Made by a program: the position numbers and the translations under genes | Assembly: GCF_001411555.2 (NCBI RefSeq) | Contig: NW_023361991.1 | Location: 28,397-92,396, forward strand | Direction of reading: 5' to 3' | Source of the DNA: Juglans regia | Taxonomy: Eukaryota; Streptophyta; Magnoliopsida; Fagales; Juglandaceae | DNA: 64,000 bases | Part shown: positions 47,230 to 57,964 of the stretch, piece by piece | Layout of the letters: every line of letters starts with the position of its first letter | How positions within the stretch are numbered: the stretch's first letter is position 1 | The notes under the pieces: generated by a model | What the model was told of the DNA's origin: nothing | What the model saw: the letters and a program-made list of their open reading frames with translations, nothing else | The model's database searches: none

Positions 47230-48480
47230 ACTATATATAATCTACTATAATATTACATATTTATATGATAGTTTAAGATAGTTTTTACAACCGTTCGAAC
47301 ACGGTCATATATTGTTCGAATATGTTTATCCGTTCGAATGGTATATTACTGCGTTCAAACGGTCCCACCCCAGATTCCAAACACCAGCCAGTTCAGACGA
47401 GACACAATCTCATATGTTCGAACGATGGCGAATAACGTTCGAACAGTAATCCAGAGTTATTAATTGGCGGGGTATTTTCCCACCACCGCAATAATCCGTT
47501 CGAACGATGGCGAATAACGTTCGAACGGTAATCTAGAGGCGGGATATTTTCCCACCATTGCAATAAACCGTTCGAATGTTTTTTTCATAAGTTCAAATGC
47601 AAATAAAGCCTTCGAACGATTTACGAATACTGTTTGAACACATCACCTTAATGTTTAATATATTTATTTTCATCATTAAATGAAAAGTACTATAAGATCA
47701 TATGTATTAGTAATATATACTATCATATATATAGTAATATATACTATCATATATATAGTAATCTATACTAAATATCATAGATATAGTATAGTATAAACGT
47801 ATACTATAAAAATGTAAGATGATATCTATTAGTAATATATACTATCATATATATTAGTAATATATAGTATCATATATATAGTATCATATATATTAGTAAT
47901 ATATACTATATGATATATAGTAATCTATACTATATATCATATATTATACTATACTAAAGTATAGTGGAAAATATAAGATCATATGTATTAGGAATATCTA
48001 CTCATATATATATAGTCTCAAATATACTAAGGTCACATAGTAAAGTACAGATAAATTTATAAGATGATAGTATATTAGTAATCTATACTCTATATATATA
48101 TATATACATATATATGATGTATAGTATCATATATAACATATATATTAAAGTATAATGGAATATATAGTATGATATATATTAGTTAAGTATAAACTCATAG
48201 TATATAGTACTATATACTATCATATATATATATATATATATATTATCATATATAACACTTTGATAGTAAAGTATTATGATATATTACTATTATATTATAA
48301 TAAAATATATATAAGTTATTATGTTTTCATTTAAAGTATTATACTATCATAATATATATTATAATATTACATATATATTACAGTATATATAATCTACTAT
48401 AATTGTATATATATTATATTAAATTATAGGATTATAAATATAATATACATTTAATATAAATTTTTATTAAACTTAAAACA
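47230..48480. repeat. AT-rich low-complexity core of the CACTA element
   Basis: Dominated by ATATATACTATCATATATATAGTA-like degenerate repeats at 47690-48480. A cluster of TTCGAACG motifs lies at 47285-47630. No coding sequence. Confidence 0.8.
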
Positions 48481-49268
48481 AATACCGTTCGAACGGTAAA
48501 TATTAACGTTCGAACAGTTATTTAAAATTGTTCGAATGATCAAATATAACGTTCGAGGTTATGCACATATAAGTTATAGCGGGCAGAACTGTCTCTCATG
48601 CCGACGTCCCCACCATTTGAAAACGAGAGAAAACGTTTGAACACCTATTAGTCGCCGCCGTCTGCCGCTGTAATCAGTACCTACGTCAAACACTCTTCCT
48701 CCCAAGTGAAGGTATGCATTTTATAAGTTATTTTACCGTTTATTTTATGATTTTATAATTTTATTCGTTTTCTCTAGAAAAATTATATATTTTTCATTAA
48801 TAGTCACCGTAGAACACCACAAATCCACTGTAGGATGTTTAGAAATGAAGAGTAGTATGTGTTTTGTCGAAGAAACCACATAATAGATGCATTTTTGGGT
48901 GTTTTCATGGCCGCTGAGTTGACTCAGCCATGGCCGAGCTCGATCTGGTTTCCATTCGAACGCGTTCGAACGATTTAACCTTGACGTTCGAATAGTTTTA
49001 AAACGTTCGAACAGTTTGCAGTTTTCCATTCGACCATAAATTTTATCGTTCGAACATAAAATTGTCTTTCGAACACGTTATATTATGTTCGAACCATTTA
49101 CTTTGTATTAGCTTATTAAATTTGTTTTTATCGTTTCATTGAATTGTTCTATCAATTAATTTATTAAATTGCTATTAGTATATAATTTTGTAAATCTTTT
49201 CGTCGTAATTAGATTTTATCACTAATGTTGAATATATATTTTATTTTTAAAATTTTAGGTTTATAATA

Positions 49269-50486
49269 ATGTCTTATATGGGCCGTAAACTTGGTAGATC
49301 AGAGGAACCTTCCATCCAAACAGTTCAAGAGCAGACTGTTTTACTTGAGTGATAGGTAAAACTGTCTAATTTTGTGGCTCTTATATGAGAGGGTCATTCC
49401 CTCACATCAGTATTCAATGATCGTGGTTGGGCACCAATCTTAAGCTAGCGAGAAGAAGGAATATAGATCATTTCCTACATTGAGATCGTTACTGAGTTCT
49501 ATAAAGAGCTCGGTGATGCCAGCCCGGACTATAGAGGGGCATACAAGATCTGTGTTCAAGGAGCTCCTGTTATATTTTCAGCGGACGGACTCACTGCATA
49601 TCTCAGTATTCCTAGGCTTGTCGATGCCTATCCGAACCTGCCGCCTAGAGAATCTGATCCTTCAGGTGATGCAGAAATGTCTCAGGATAAGGGACCAGTT
49701 TACACAGATGAGATCGATACACTTGCTGAGTATGAGGTCAGAGACTTGATTATTGGTTTAGATGCTCCAGTGTACGATGGGACGAAGAGTATTAGGCAAG
49801 CAGATTTATCTTCTTTTTTCAAGATCATGAATTTGATCATTGCCAACAATATTGACCCTTGGCAGCACAAGACCGAGGTCGGCATGGATCGAGCAAGATT
49901 TATGATACGGGTCGCTCGTGGCATTCCGATGGACCTCGTGGGTTATATATTTGAGAGGATCCGATCAGAGGCTCGGTTCATTACGACAGATATATTGCCG
50001 TTTAGGATCCTCATCACAAGATTTTTGCTACATGCTGCGGTCATGCCAGAAGCTGTTGAGCATTCTTGGGAGCCGATGGGACCGATCAACAACACCACCC
50101 TGTCATGGAGCACGGGACACTCGAGATTTCATTTTCGTGGAGCTGTTCCTGACAGGGCTGATATTCTGAGAGATGCACAGCCATGAGATACTGGAGTATC
50201 GGCTGGTGAGACATCTACACAGGTCGAGGCATCACGCACATCTACTCATGAGGAGATGGCCGAGATACTGCGTGCTGAGATCGGCATACACACATCAACA
50301 GTGATCGATGCAGTGCATACTGCCATGTCTGAGTTGCATACAGAGATTATGGCTAGCGTCTCTGGGTTACGTATAGAGGTTAATGAGTTACGTACAGAAA
50401 TTAATGCTAATAATGCAACTCAGGTCACGCTCAGTACTCGACTGATACAGGTAGAGAGACAATTAGCTGCAATCGAGGATGTGTAG
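49269..50486 (+). pseudogene. Putative plant transposon protein (Transposase_32-like), stop-interrupted
   Basis: One frame runs from ATG 49269 to the stop ending at 50486. Recognisable segments are VTEFYKELGDASPDYRGAYK and VQGAPVIFSADGLTAYLSIP, then DPWQHKTEVGMDRARFMIRV and PFRILITRFLLHAAVMP, typical of the plant transposon domain seen in many mobile elements, followed by a short coiled coil ending IQVERQLAAIEDV. In-frame stops lie at 49350, 49353, 49386, 49446, near 49461 and at 50184. Some could be CGA-to-TGA or CAG-to-TAG changes, as expected from methylated-C decay. An acceptor-like TTTTAG lies just upstream of the ATG. The biochemical role is unknown. Confidence 0.65.
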
Positions 50487-50799
50487 AGACCTCGCAACAC
50501 AATAGTTTATATTTTTTATTCATATATTTTTTGTTATAGTTATGGACAGTATATATGGTGTTTTAATAATTTGCTTTAGTTGTAAATTAAATCTTTTGTC
50601 TTTTCTGGAGTAATTATTGATTTATATTATGTGGTTTATGGTTGATAATATTTATTTAACTAAAAATTTATTTAACATAAAAGAAATCATTAAAATATTT
50701 TTAAATTAATTACATAAAATTAATTAATGAATTTTTTTATATGATATATATTTTTTTATATTTTGAGTTTCGTACTGAGATTTATATTATACATTCGAA

Positions 50800-51090
50800 T
50801 GAATAAATGTGGTGCTTAAATAGGTTCAAACTAAATATATTCCGTTCGAACGGTTTAGAAACCTTCCCGCCAGCTTTTGCCACCAAATATTTTCCGTTCG
50901 AACACAAAAAATTATCGTTCGAACTGTTGTGAACTTTTCCCGCCATAATAAATTACTTCCCCGCCAAGATTTTACTGTTCGAACATATATTTTTTTCCGT
51001 TCAAATGGAAAAAACTTTTTGAGACGATTTAATTCGACATAGAAAATATTGTTCGAACGGTTATTTTACCGTTCGAATGATTTTCTAAAG
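50800..51090. repeat. Right subterminal TTCGAAC repeats of the CACTA element
   Basis: About eight CGTTCGAACG-related motifs (near 50842, 50896, 50914, 50976, 50997, 51048 and 51070), matching the left end and the internal clusters at 47285-47630 and 48485-49100. Confidence 0.75.
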
Positions 51091-51336
51091 TCATCAATTT
51101 TTTGGGAAGAAATTTATATTTCGTCCTAAAAAATGATTTTTAGGGACGAAATTTTGTTTGTCCCTAAATAATTTCATCCTAAAAGCTCAAATTTGTTGTA
51201 GTGTATTCACAAATCATCTTATTACTATTCACAAAATAATTCTCATATCATCTCATTCCTCAAACATCCCTTTAGACTACCTCTTCATATGCAGCTATCA
51301 TTCTGTTGAATATGAAGTACAATATATATTGACATT

Positions 51337-51535
51337 AAGATTTCGTTTGTTATACAGATGAGATGAGATAAAATGATATGAAAATTGAATAAAATATTGT
51401 TAAAATATAAATTTTTAATATTATTTTTGTTTTGAGATTTGAAAATTTTGAATTGTTTATTGTATTTTGTGCAAGAGTTTGTGAAGATTGTAATATTGAT
51501 GAGATGAGATGATTTGTGAAAATAAACAACACCTA
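51337..51535. mobile_element. MITE-like element, 'GTTTGG' family, inverted copy
   Basis: Carries TTTGTTTTGAGATTTGAAAA and GAATTGTTTATTGTATTTTG, the reverse complement of the family signature, with GATGAGATGAGAT near both ends. It lies 60 bp from the copy split by the CACTA element. Confidence 0.65.
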
Positions 51536-51692
51536 ACTAAGAGTTAAGGAGATCCGAATTTATCTATTTTGCAAATTAACTCTTTATTTATTCATATCTT
51601 GAGCTTTCTCATTGGAGTACAAGAGAAATATATAGTCTCCAATTACATGTGGTTACTTGCTAATAAGTGCAGTACTTGGGTATGCATCGATC

Positions 51693-52750
51693 TTAGGTAA
51701 AAGGGCTTTGATTATAGCAATCCAAGTTGTCCCCGGTGCTCACTTCGAATGCGTCACAATACCTTTTATAGAACCCAATCCTGTCAGCCACACTCTCATC
51801 GGCAGCATGCCCACCACATTCTATCCCGCCATTGATTATGTTGGTGATGACACCGTAACCTGGGACTCGACCAGCTGACTTGTCGGCGGCAGACGGTGTC
51901 CAATTCCCAATGATAACATCGTGGCTGGATGGTTTTTTTTCCTGTGTGGTCATCCAAAACCATATGGCTGTCTTGAACGATATGGTCGCGTTTGTGGCTA
52001 CCAAATCCGGATTATTTAAGAGATCATATCCAGTGGCGTTACCGGCTTGCCCATAATTGTAGTTGCTGAAAAATTCAATGAAAAATCGAAATCAGGATCA
52101 AATTAAGTCCTTGATTCAAAGAAACAAAGAGTAGACACTAAATTAATCCTTGAATATTGATATTCTTTACTTAGATTCAGAGAGACTTACTGGGTGAGTT
52201 GAATGGGTCCCCGGCCATAGTATTGTTTGCCTGGAGCGCATGGCCAAGTTGCACTGGGCGTACAATAGTCTGTCGTGTTATTTTCTTTAACAAAGAAATA
52301 TCCCCATGCATATGGGCCATCTGTTGCATTTGGCCACCCTCCTACGTACGTACATGTACAAAAGTATTATATATCTTTTTTTTATGAACAACAATATTGA
52401 TCTATATACCAAACACTTGAACGTACAGATTAGTTCTGTGCTCAAAGCTAACCAAACTAACCTCTGGTCTCGTGAGAGGTTTGACCCAAGAAAGCAGCAA
52501 TCTCCCTTTTACGCGTGTTAACATCACCGGTTGTGCCAAAGTCATTGAAAGATCGTGTAGCAGCGATGAAATCATTGTAAGTATAGAATTCGTTCTTATA
52601 TTTGAGCAGTTGGTCAAAAAGAGATGAGCTTATGATGCTGCTAACATCGCCGCCATCAGTACTGGGGGTTGGATTTGGGGTACGGTTTCCACTTTGTGCC
52701 GAGGCTTCGAGCAAGAAAGAGAAAAGGAGAATCAAAGAAAAAAGCTTCAT
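51693..52750 (-). CDS. GH19 endochitinase, secreted, without chitin-binding domain (class II-like)
   Basis: It hydrolyses chitin beta-1,4 bonds, usually in defence against fungi, outside the cell. Three exons join cleanly: 52750-52462, 52341-52191 and 52065-51693, giving 270 residues, with GT/AG introns of 120 and 125 bp. The signal peptide is [19 protein letters not shown], followed by a short Pro/Thr/Ser-rich stretch ([13 protein letters not shown]) where class I enzymes have a hinge. No cysteine-rich hevein domain is present. Catalytic residues are E94 in SHETRGGW and E116 in WGYFFVKE, 22 apart as in GH19 enzymes. Later blocks are [36 protein letters not shown] and [20 protein letters not shown]. 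It ends with [11 protein letters not shown] and has no vacuolar tail. An in-frame ATG at 52768 would add six residues before the signal peptide; I prefer 52750. No stops or frameshifts: the only gene here that looks functional. Confidence 0.93.
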
Positions 52751-52819
52751 TTTCAGTTTTAATCCCATATATGGGGCGATATGCAGGGTTTGTGGAAGAG
52801 AATGGTGAGTATCTGTGTA

Positions 52820-52826
52820 TTATATA
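52820..52826 (-). promoter_or_regulatory. TATA box of the chitinase gene
   Basis: TATATAA on the minus strand lies about 70 bp before the preferred ATG. That would place transcription start near 52790 and give a short 5' leader. Confidence 0.7.
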
Positions 52827-52830
52827 GGGC

Positions 52831-52995
52831 GATGGGCAGACGGCAATTCTATAATTTAGTAAAAGTTAGAGAACTTGGAGATGGGCAGACGGCAGTTCTA
52901 TAATTTAGTAAAAGTTTGAGAACTTGGAGATGGGAAGACGGCAGTTATACAAGGCCAAGATGGGCAGACGGCAGTTATATAGGGCCAAGGGCAGA
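52831..52995 (-). repeat. Minisatellite just upstream of the chitinase TATA box
   Basis: On the + strand, GATGGGCAGACGGCA(A/G)TTCT starts two 49-bp copies at 52831 and 52880. Two shorter copies of about 30 bp follow at 52929 and 52959 (GATGGG(A/C)AGACGGCAGTTAT), then a partial one. The repeats begin four bases upstream of the TATA box. Confidence 0.88.
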
Positions 52996-53444
52996 CGTGC
53001 TACTTTGCCCACTCAATTTGTTTTCTCATTTTGACACTTCATGTATTTTATTTTATTTTTTTAATTTTTTCTTTACTTAATAGTTACGGAAGTGACTATT
53101 AGTGTATTGATATATTTTTATATTTTATTTTATTGATGTATTCCAATGTTGCCATCCATCCTAACCTTTGTGACACCGTCCTCATCATTATATGGTCAGA
53201 TCATTAACCTCATTACATGCAGCCATACATTTCTTTCTCTCTCTCTCTCTCTTACCTTACTTTTCATTCTTTAAAATAAACAATCGTCCAATATAGTATT
53301 CAATCACACAACAGTCATGCAGTTCTAAAATCATAAAGCATCTATCATAATACATTGAGTTCATATAAAGAAGGGACTCTCAAAGGAGGCTTATGCGCAT
53401 ACATATATACTTTTGAAAAATATTCTCTCTCTCTCTCTCTCTCC

Positions 53445-53446
<2 letters not shown>

Positions 53447-53480
<34 letters not shown>
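53447..53480 (+). repeat. (TC)n-(TA)n microsatellite, expanded relative to the left copy
   Basis: The left copy at 541-565 has only a short CTCTCT-ATATAT run. Here the TA run is about twice as long. Confidence 0.85.
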
Positions 53481-53486
<6 letters not shown>

Positions 53487-53514
53487 TTGACAAAAAAAAT
53501 AGTTTCATATGGTT

Positions 53515-53930
53515 TGTACCACACCTGATTGATAGTGTTTGGATGAATAGAAAATATGAGAAAAAATACAAGAAAATAGGTCAAATTCGAGGTTGACCTA
53601 ACCTCCAAAAAAAAAGAGAGAGAAGAAAATAGAGACATATTTTCATTAATGATTCTGGATGATCTCCCACGGTGCATGCAACCCCACTACAAATACTCAA
53701 CTTCTCTTACTAACTAATGGGCCCAAGGCCAATCTTAACCAAACAGTAAAAGTAAAACAACTCATATAATCCTAATATCTATATATGGGCCATTACCCAA
53801 ATCATCTCCAACATCAACACTAACTTGTAAATAAAATAAATGCCACTGGCCAACAAGTCCAGCCTAACTTTGCCCATTAAGCCCCAATGCCTTCCGTCCA
53901 TTACTGTGCAGGTAAATAACTATGACAATA
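53515..53930. other. Segment present only in the right duplication copy
   Basis: The left copy passes from ATGGTTTACTATAAATGATG without this roughly 415-bp segment. It includes AAAAAAAAGAGAGAGAAGAA near 53610. No terminal repeats, target duplication or ORF were recognised, so insertion here and deletion on the left are both possible. Confidence 0.6.
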
Positions 53931-54395
53931 AATGATGTATTTATACACTAATCGCATCAGTAAATAACAAAAAATTTAGACCCAAGTTTTTAATGCACAT
54001 TTTAAGAAACACATTATGAAAGTTCCTGATCTTGAAACAGCAAGTTTGAACTTAAAAGTACTATGGTTCCATAGATATAATGTTGTTTAGGATATATATT
54101 GTGAAATTTGAGCCATTAATGACATCGTAATTAATGAGAATTTCAAGTAAAAAAAGTCATAAAAAAGAATATTATTCAATAAGATCATAAGCCTAATCTT
54201 TAATTATATCGAGTTTAATTGGTGTCTGGTTTGGAGGGGCTGATTTGGTCGAATATTGAAAGGGAAAGCTGAGTTATGTTGGGTTGGTTTTCAGCGTCAT
54301 AGGAAATTAACAATTTCCATCACGGTTATGCCCAGAACTTTCTATTGTGGACTAAGGCTCTGTTTCGGTGGAACACTCAACTACTATTTATTATT

Positions 54396-54526
54396 TTATC
54401 ATTATTTTTTACCTATTTTTACTACTATTCAATATTTTATCATTACTTTTTCACTACTATTAATAGAATATCTGAGATCAACTCAGTACCTAAACGCAAC
54501 CTAAAAGCTCCAAATTTAAAGGATTC
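54396..54526. repeat. Direct repeat arm, partner at 55625-55800
   Basis: Both arms contain CACTACTATT(A/C)A, TTTTATCATTA, AGAATATCTGA and CAACCTAAAAGCTCCAAAT followed by AAGGATTCTGT. The arms bracket the MITE-like copy and the solo LTR, so this stretch was duplicated locally before the LTR inserted or through it. Confidence 0.75.
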
Positions 54527-54880
54527 TGTTTGGAAATAGATCTCACCCCAAAATTTTCATTTTATTTCATCTCATCTTCTTCCCAAACATAATTCAAATA
54601 CAACTATTTTCAAATTAATCATTACAACTTTCCCAAACTTTTAAACAAAAAATAAAAAATAATTCAATTTTTTCAAATCTCAAAACAAAAATAATATTAT
54701 AAAACTATATTCTAATAATATTTTAATTTTGTAATAATTTTTATTCAACTTTTTCTCTCTCCTTTCTCAAAATCCAAAAAATACTCAATCCACACTATTT
54801 CACTACAATTTACAAACTACTTTACTACTATTTAGAAAATTTTAATCTCATCTCACTTCCCAAGCTGCTCGTTTGGGTAG
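54527..54880. mobile_element. MITE-like element, 'GTTTGG' family, best-preserved copy
   Basis: Runs from GTTTGGAAATAGATCTCA to ATCTCATCTCACTTCCCAA and contains all the internal signature blocks. It guided recognition of the copy split by the CACTA element. Confidence 0.65.
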
Positions 54881-54886
54881 TGGAGT

Positions 54887-55608
54887 TGTAAAGGAGTTTT
54901 TTCCCCTATCAGCCCACAGGGCAAGCCGACGAGAGGCTTCTAGGAAGTAAGTCGGGTAGCCCAGTCTGGCCAACGACCCTCCTCTAAAAGGAGTCAATGA
55001 GCTTCTACAGAGTACTTAGCCCACTAGTGAAACTCACCCACGAAGCAACCCATGCTTTGGGAAAGTAAACGGTAGGGGTAGATGAGACTTGCCGCCCTGG
55101 CACCTCCCCGATGACACCCTACCCTCGAGAGCCTGTGCAGACAGGTGAGCGGGAAATACTGGGAACCCTTGATCTCCTGATAGCAGGCATGGAGGGGCTT
55201 AACAGGGAGCGTCTGCAGGAAAAAGTGAGTCAGAAAGCCACACCACATTAATGGCACCACTCCCCAGGCTCTATGCTGCATTAATAACGCCACCCTAAAA
55301 GCCACACCGCATTAAAGGATTCTGATAAAACGAGCTGTGGAAATGACATAGGCTCCTCAAAGCCAAGTACGAGTCGTCCCCACCAAAGACCTAGTATAAA
55401 AGTCGATCCCTAGGTATGAAGAACTATTTCTAATTCCTCTAAGCTCGCACACAAAATACTAAAGAGATATACTGACTTTAGTATCGGAGACTCATTGATC
55501 ATCACCAAGGCCATTCATTCTCCGTGTTTGCTTTAATGTGCAGGTGAAGGCCTAAAGACCCGAGTTGATGGAACCCGGCCCAAAGGCGCGTAAAACATGA
55601 CGTTAACA
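54887..55608 (+). mobile_element. Solo LTR with 5-bp target duplication
   Basis: Begins TGTAAAGGAG and ends GACGTTAACA (TG...CA), 722 bp. GGAGT flanks both sides (54882-54886 and 55609-55613). No internal retrotransposon sequence lies beside it, so it is a product of LTR-LTR recombination. It resembles the LTRs at 25268 and 30341 in its end sequence. Orientation is taken from the TATA box at 55395. Confidence 0.9.
55395..55402 (+). promoter_or_regulatory. TATA box of the solo LTR
   Basis: TATAAAAG lies about 210 bp before the LTR end, the same spacing as in the LTRs of elements 1 and 2. Confidence 0.65.
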
Positions 55609-55624
55609 GGAGTGTTCTCAAAAC

Positions 55625-55800
55625 ACTTCACTACTATTAATTATTTTATCATTATTTTTCACATACTTTTAATTACTTTTTACTATTATTCACTACTATT
55701 TAATATTTTATTATTACTTTTTCACTATTATTCACAGAATATCTGAAATTACCTCACTACTCAAATGCAACCTAAAAGCTCCAAATCTGAAGGATTCTGT
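55625..55800. repeat. Direct repeat arm, partner at 54396-54526
   Basis: Second arm of the local duplication; it shares AATATCTGA and CAACCTAAAAGCTCCAAAT with the first. Confidence 0.75.
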
Positions 55801-56074
55801 GTGTGCGCATGCGCCGCTTTTACTATCCAAAAAATGGTTGCCCTAGTGACCAGACACAAAGGAAATCTGTGACCCCTTGCATGTGACTGTGTCGTTTTGG
55901 GAATACAACGGCCAGTCTCTTATCATAGAAACATCATCCTCATCCATTAGACCCATGCATCACATCTTTTAGACTATATGACAAAGTATAATGATCTGGA
56001 AATGGGATGGGGTCTTATTAATCTCTATCCTTTAAAACAATGGCTTTGTACAAAGGAGGAAACATGTTGAATTG

Positions 56075-56222
56075 AGAGAGCATCTCAACTCATCTCTTTT
56101 TATCTCATCATTATAACTTTTCCAAACTCTCACACAAAATACAATAAACAATTCAAAATTTTCAAATCTAAAAACAAAAATTCAACTTTCATCTCATCTC
56201 AACTCACTATCCAAATCTCCTC
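56075..56222. mobile_element. MITE-like element, 'GTTTGG' family, short copy
   Basis: CATCATTATAACTTTTCCAA, AATACAATAAACAATTCAAA and CTCATCTCAACTCACTATCC mark a shortened family member. Confidence 0.6.
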
Positions 56223-56933
56223 TTAAAAAAAGTCCAAGATCTCGTTAGCTTCTCAACAAATTGGCATTTATGGTGCAAGTCTAATGTCGCTCCTTGCGAT
56301 GACTCTAAAAATTGGCCTACATGGTTCAAGTCTAATGCCATAAAAATTTGAATGTTTTCCCTAATACTAATTGATTTGAGGTGCATTGACATATCTCGGT
56401 GCACCAATTGGTATCAGAACTAGATTTTATGAGTTTGAGATGTAAAAGTGTCATCGTGAATGAGGGATTGTTGGGATAAATTCACAATGCTTACTCTCCC
56501 TGCGACGACTTTAAAAACATGTACATATGGAGGATGTGATAATGTCTTTAGCTTATTCATGATCTATTGATTTATGAACCAACTGAGTTCAAGATAGACA
56601 TTTTTGTCCATCGATGTGTCTTGAAGAATGGAAAACCACTCTGGACTTAAAAGTACCATGCAAACTTCTAATCGTTTATAATCAATTATGCAATGGTACT
56701 TTTGCAGAGTATCTGAACATAATTATATAGTTATTCCTAATGCAATATATTAATTTTGTATTTGAAGTACAAAATATAAAATCTCAATAATCTAAGGGTG
56801 CAAAATGTATCTATCATTTTTTCCATTGACCCATCACCATACATTGAAGTTTTGAAAATCATGCTAAGTTTGAGTGTCGAGCTTCTACTAATCTAAACTT
56901 GAGCCCAACAAGTGTATGTTAAATGGCTTCTTT

Positions 56934-57004
<71 letters not shown>

Positions 57005-57219
57005 ATTTGAGGAGATAGATTTCGAACTTCAGACCTCCATTTTAGAAATTTGAAATTATGCCAACTAGATCATAAGCCTTTAACTAAATGGCTTCTTATA
57101 TTAAATGTATTCATTGTAATCATTTTTCTTAAAAATTCTGTTGGAAGGTTGTTTAGTTTCCTATTAAATACCCACAAGCATGCCATTTTAAATATTTTTT
57201 ATATATACTTTTGTTATTT
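56223..57219. other. Right-copy-specific DNA without a gene
   Basis: Includes a long (TA)n tract at about 56937-57002. Nothing else recognised. The left copy has the CACTA fragment here instead. Confidence 0.6.
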
Positions 57220-57925
57220 GCAATTTTTGTTGTGTCAACGTACTAATGTTATAGGATCCCAATAAATAATGCTACTTTCTCTTTATTTACCCATTATCCC
57301 ACGATTGGATGCTGAGAAGATTATAAGCATACAGATGATTTATACAACTTTTTTTTTTACCCCAATTACTTATAAAATATAAAAATAAAACTCTGTAAAT
57401 GTGTTTTTTTTTTTACGTGTTAATGTGTTATGTCTCTATATCCTCCACGTTCCTGTGCATACCTTTTGTAAAATTGTGGTCCTATTAAAAAAGAAAAGTT
57501 TTTTTTTACACATTTTCTTAGTGGGGTCCACTTTTTTAAAAATAGACTGCACAAAAAATCATTTTTATATGATATATCTTAGTGCAATTTGAGTTAATTT
57601 GCAAATAGAGGTTTTTTTAATAAGAAATATATATTTATATTTATATATAGTTTTATACTAGTCACAATTCATATGGGTGTGTTTATTGTTTACAGTGTAC
57701 CATTAGCTTGTAAATAACCGTAACATGCAGTAAAAAATGAAATTTGCAGTAAAAAAGAACAGATCCAAAATTTCAAAAAACGGCTATTTCAAAAAAAAAA
57801 AAACAATTCAAAAAATGGCAAGGAATTCCAACGGTCCGAAATTTAGTCGAAAACTTCCAACGTTTTGAGTACTGCATTTCCTCGACACCTCTCATATGTG
57901 ATTCATCTTCTTCACCCACACATAA

Positions 57926-57930
<5 letters not shown>

Positions 57931-57961
<31 letters not shown>
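57931..57961 (+). repeat. (GA)n microsatellite, right copy
   Basis: Equivalent to 2305-2338. It is followed here by about 0.9 kb that the left copy lacks. Confidence 0.92.

Positions 57962-57964
<3 letters not shown>

Larger units (their letters stand above)
44335..51203. mobile_element. CACTA (En/Spm-type) transposon with both ends and target duplication
   Basis: The left end CACTACAACAAAT at 44335 and the right end ATTTGTTGTAGTG at 51203 form perfect 13-bp inverted repeats. TAT flanks both sides (44332-44334 and 51204-51206), the 3-bp duplication expected of CACTA elements. Length is 6869 bp. The subterminal regions are rich in TTCGAACG-type motifs. It contains a minus-strand Transposase_24-like gene and a plus-strand plant-transposon-domain gene, both broken, but no recognisable TnpD-type transposase. 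It is probably non-autonomous today. Confidence 0.93.
44089..51275. mobile_element. MITE-like element, 'GTTTGG' family, split by the CACTA insertion
   Basis: 44089-44334 matches the first two thirds of the copy at 54527-54880 (TTTGGAAA, CAAATTAATTATTACAA, CAATTTTTTCAATTCTCAAAA, CTCTCCTTTC). 51204-51275 supplies the missing end (TATTCACAAATCATCT, CTCATATCATCTCATTCC). The CACTA element sits between, so the MITE was there first. Confidence 0.75.

Noticed and set aside
54887..55608. 55024-55305 minus-strand ORF as a gene
   Set aside because: It lies wholly inside the solo LTR, has no recognisable domain, and is explained by the LTR's higher GC content.
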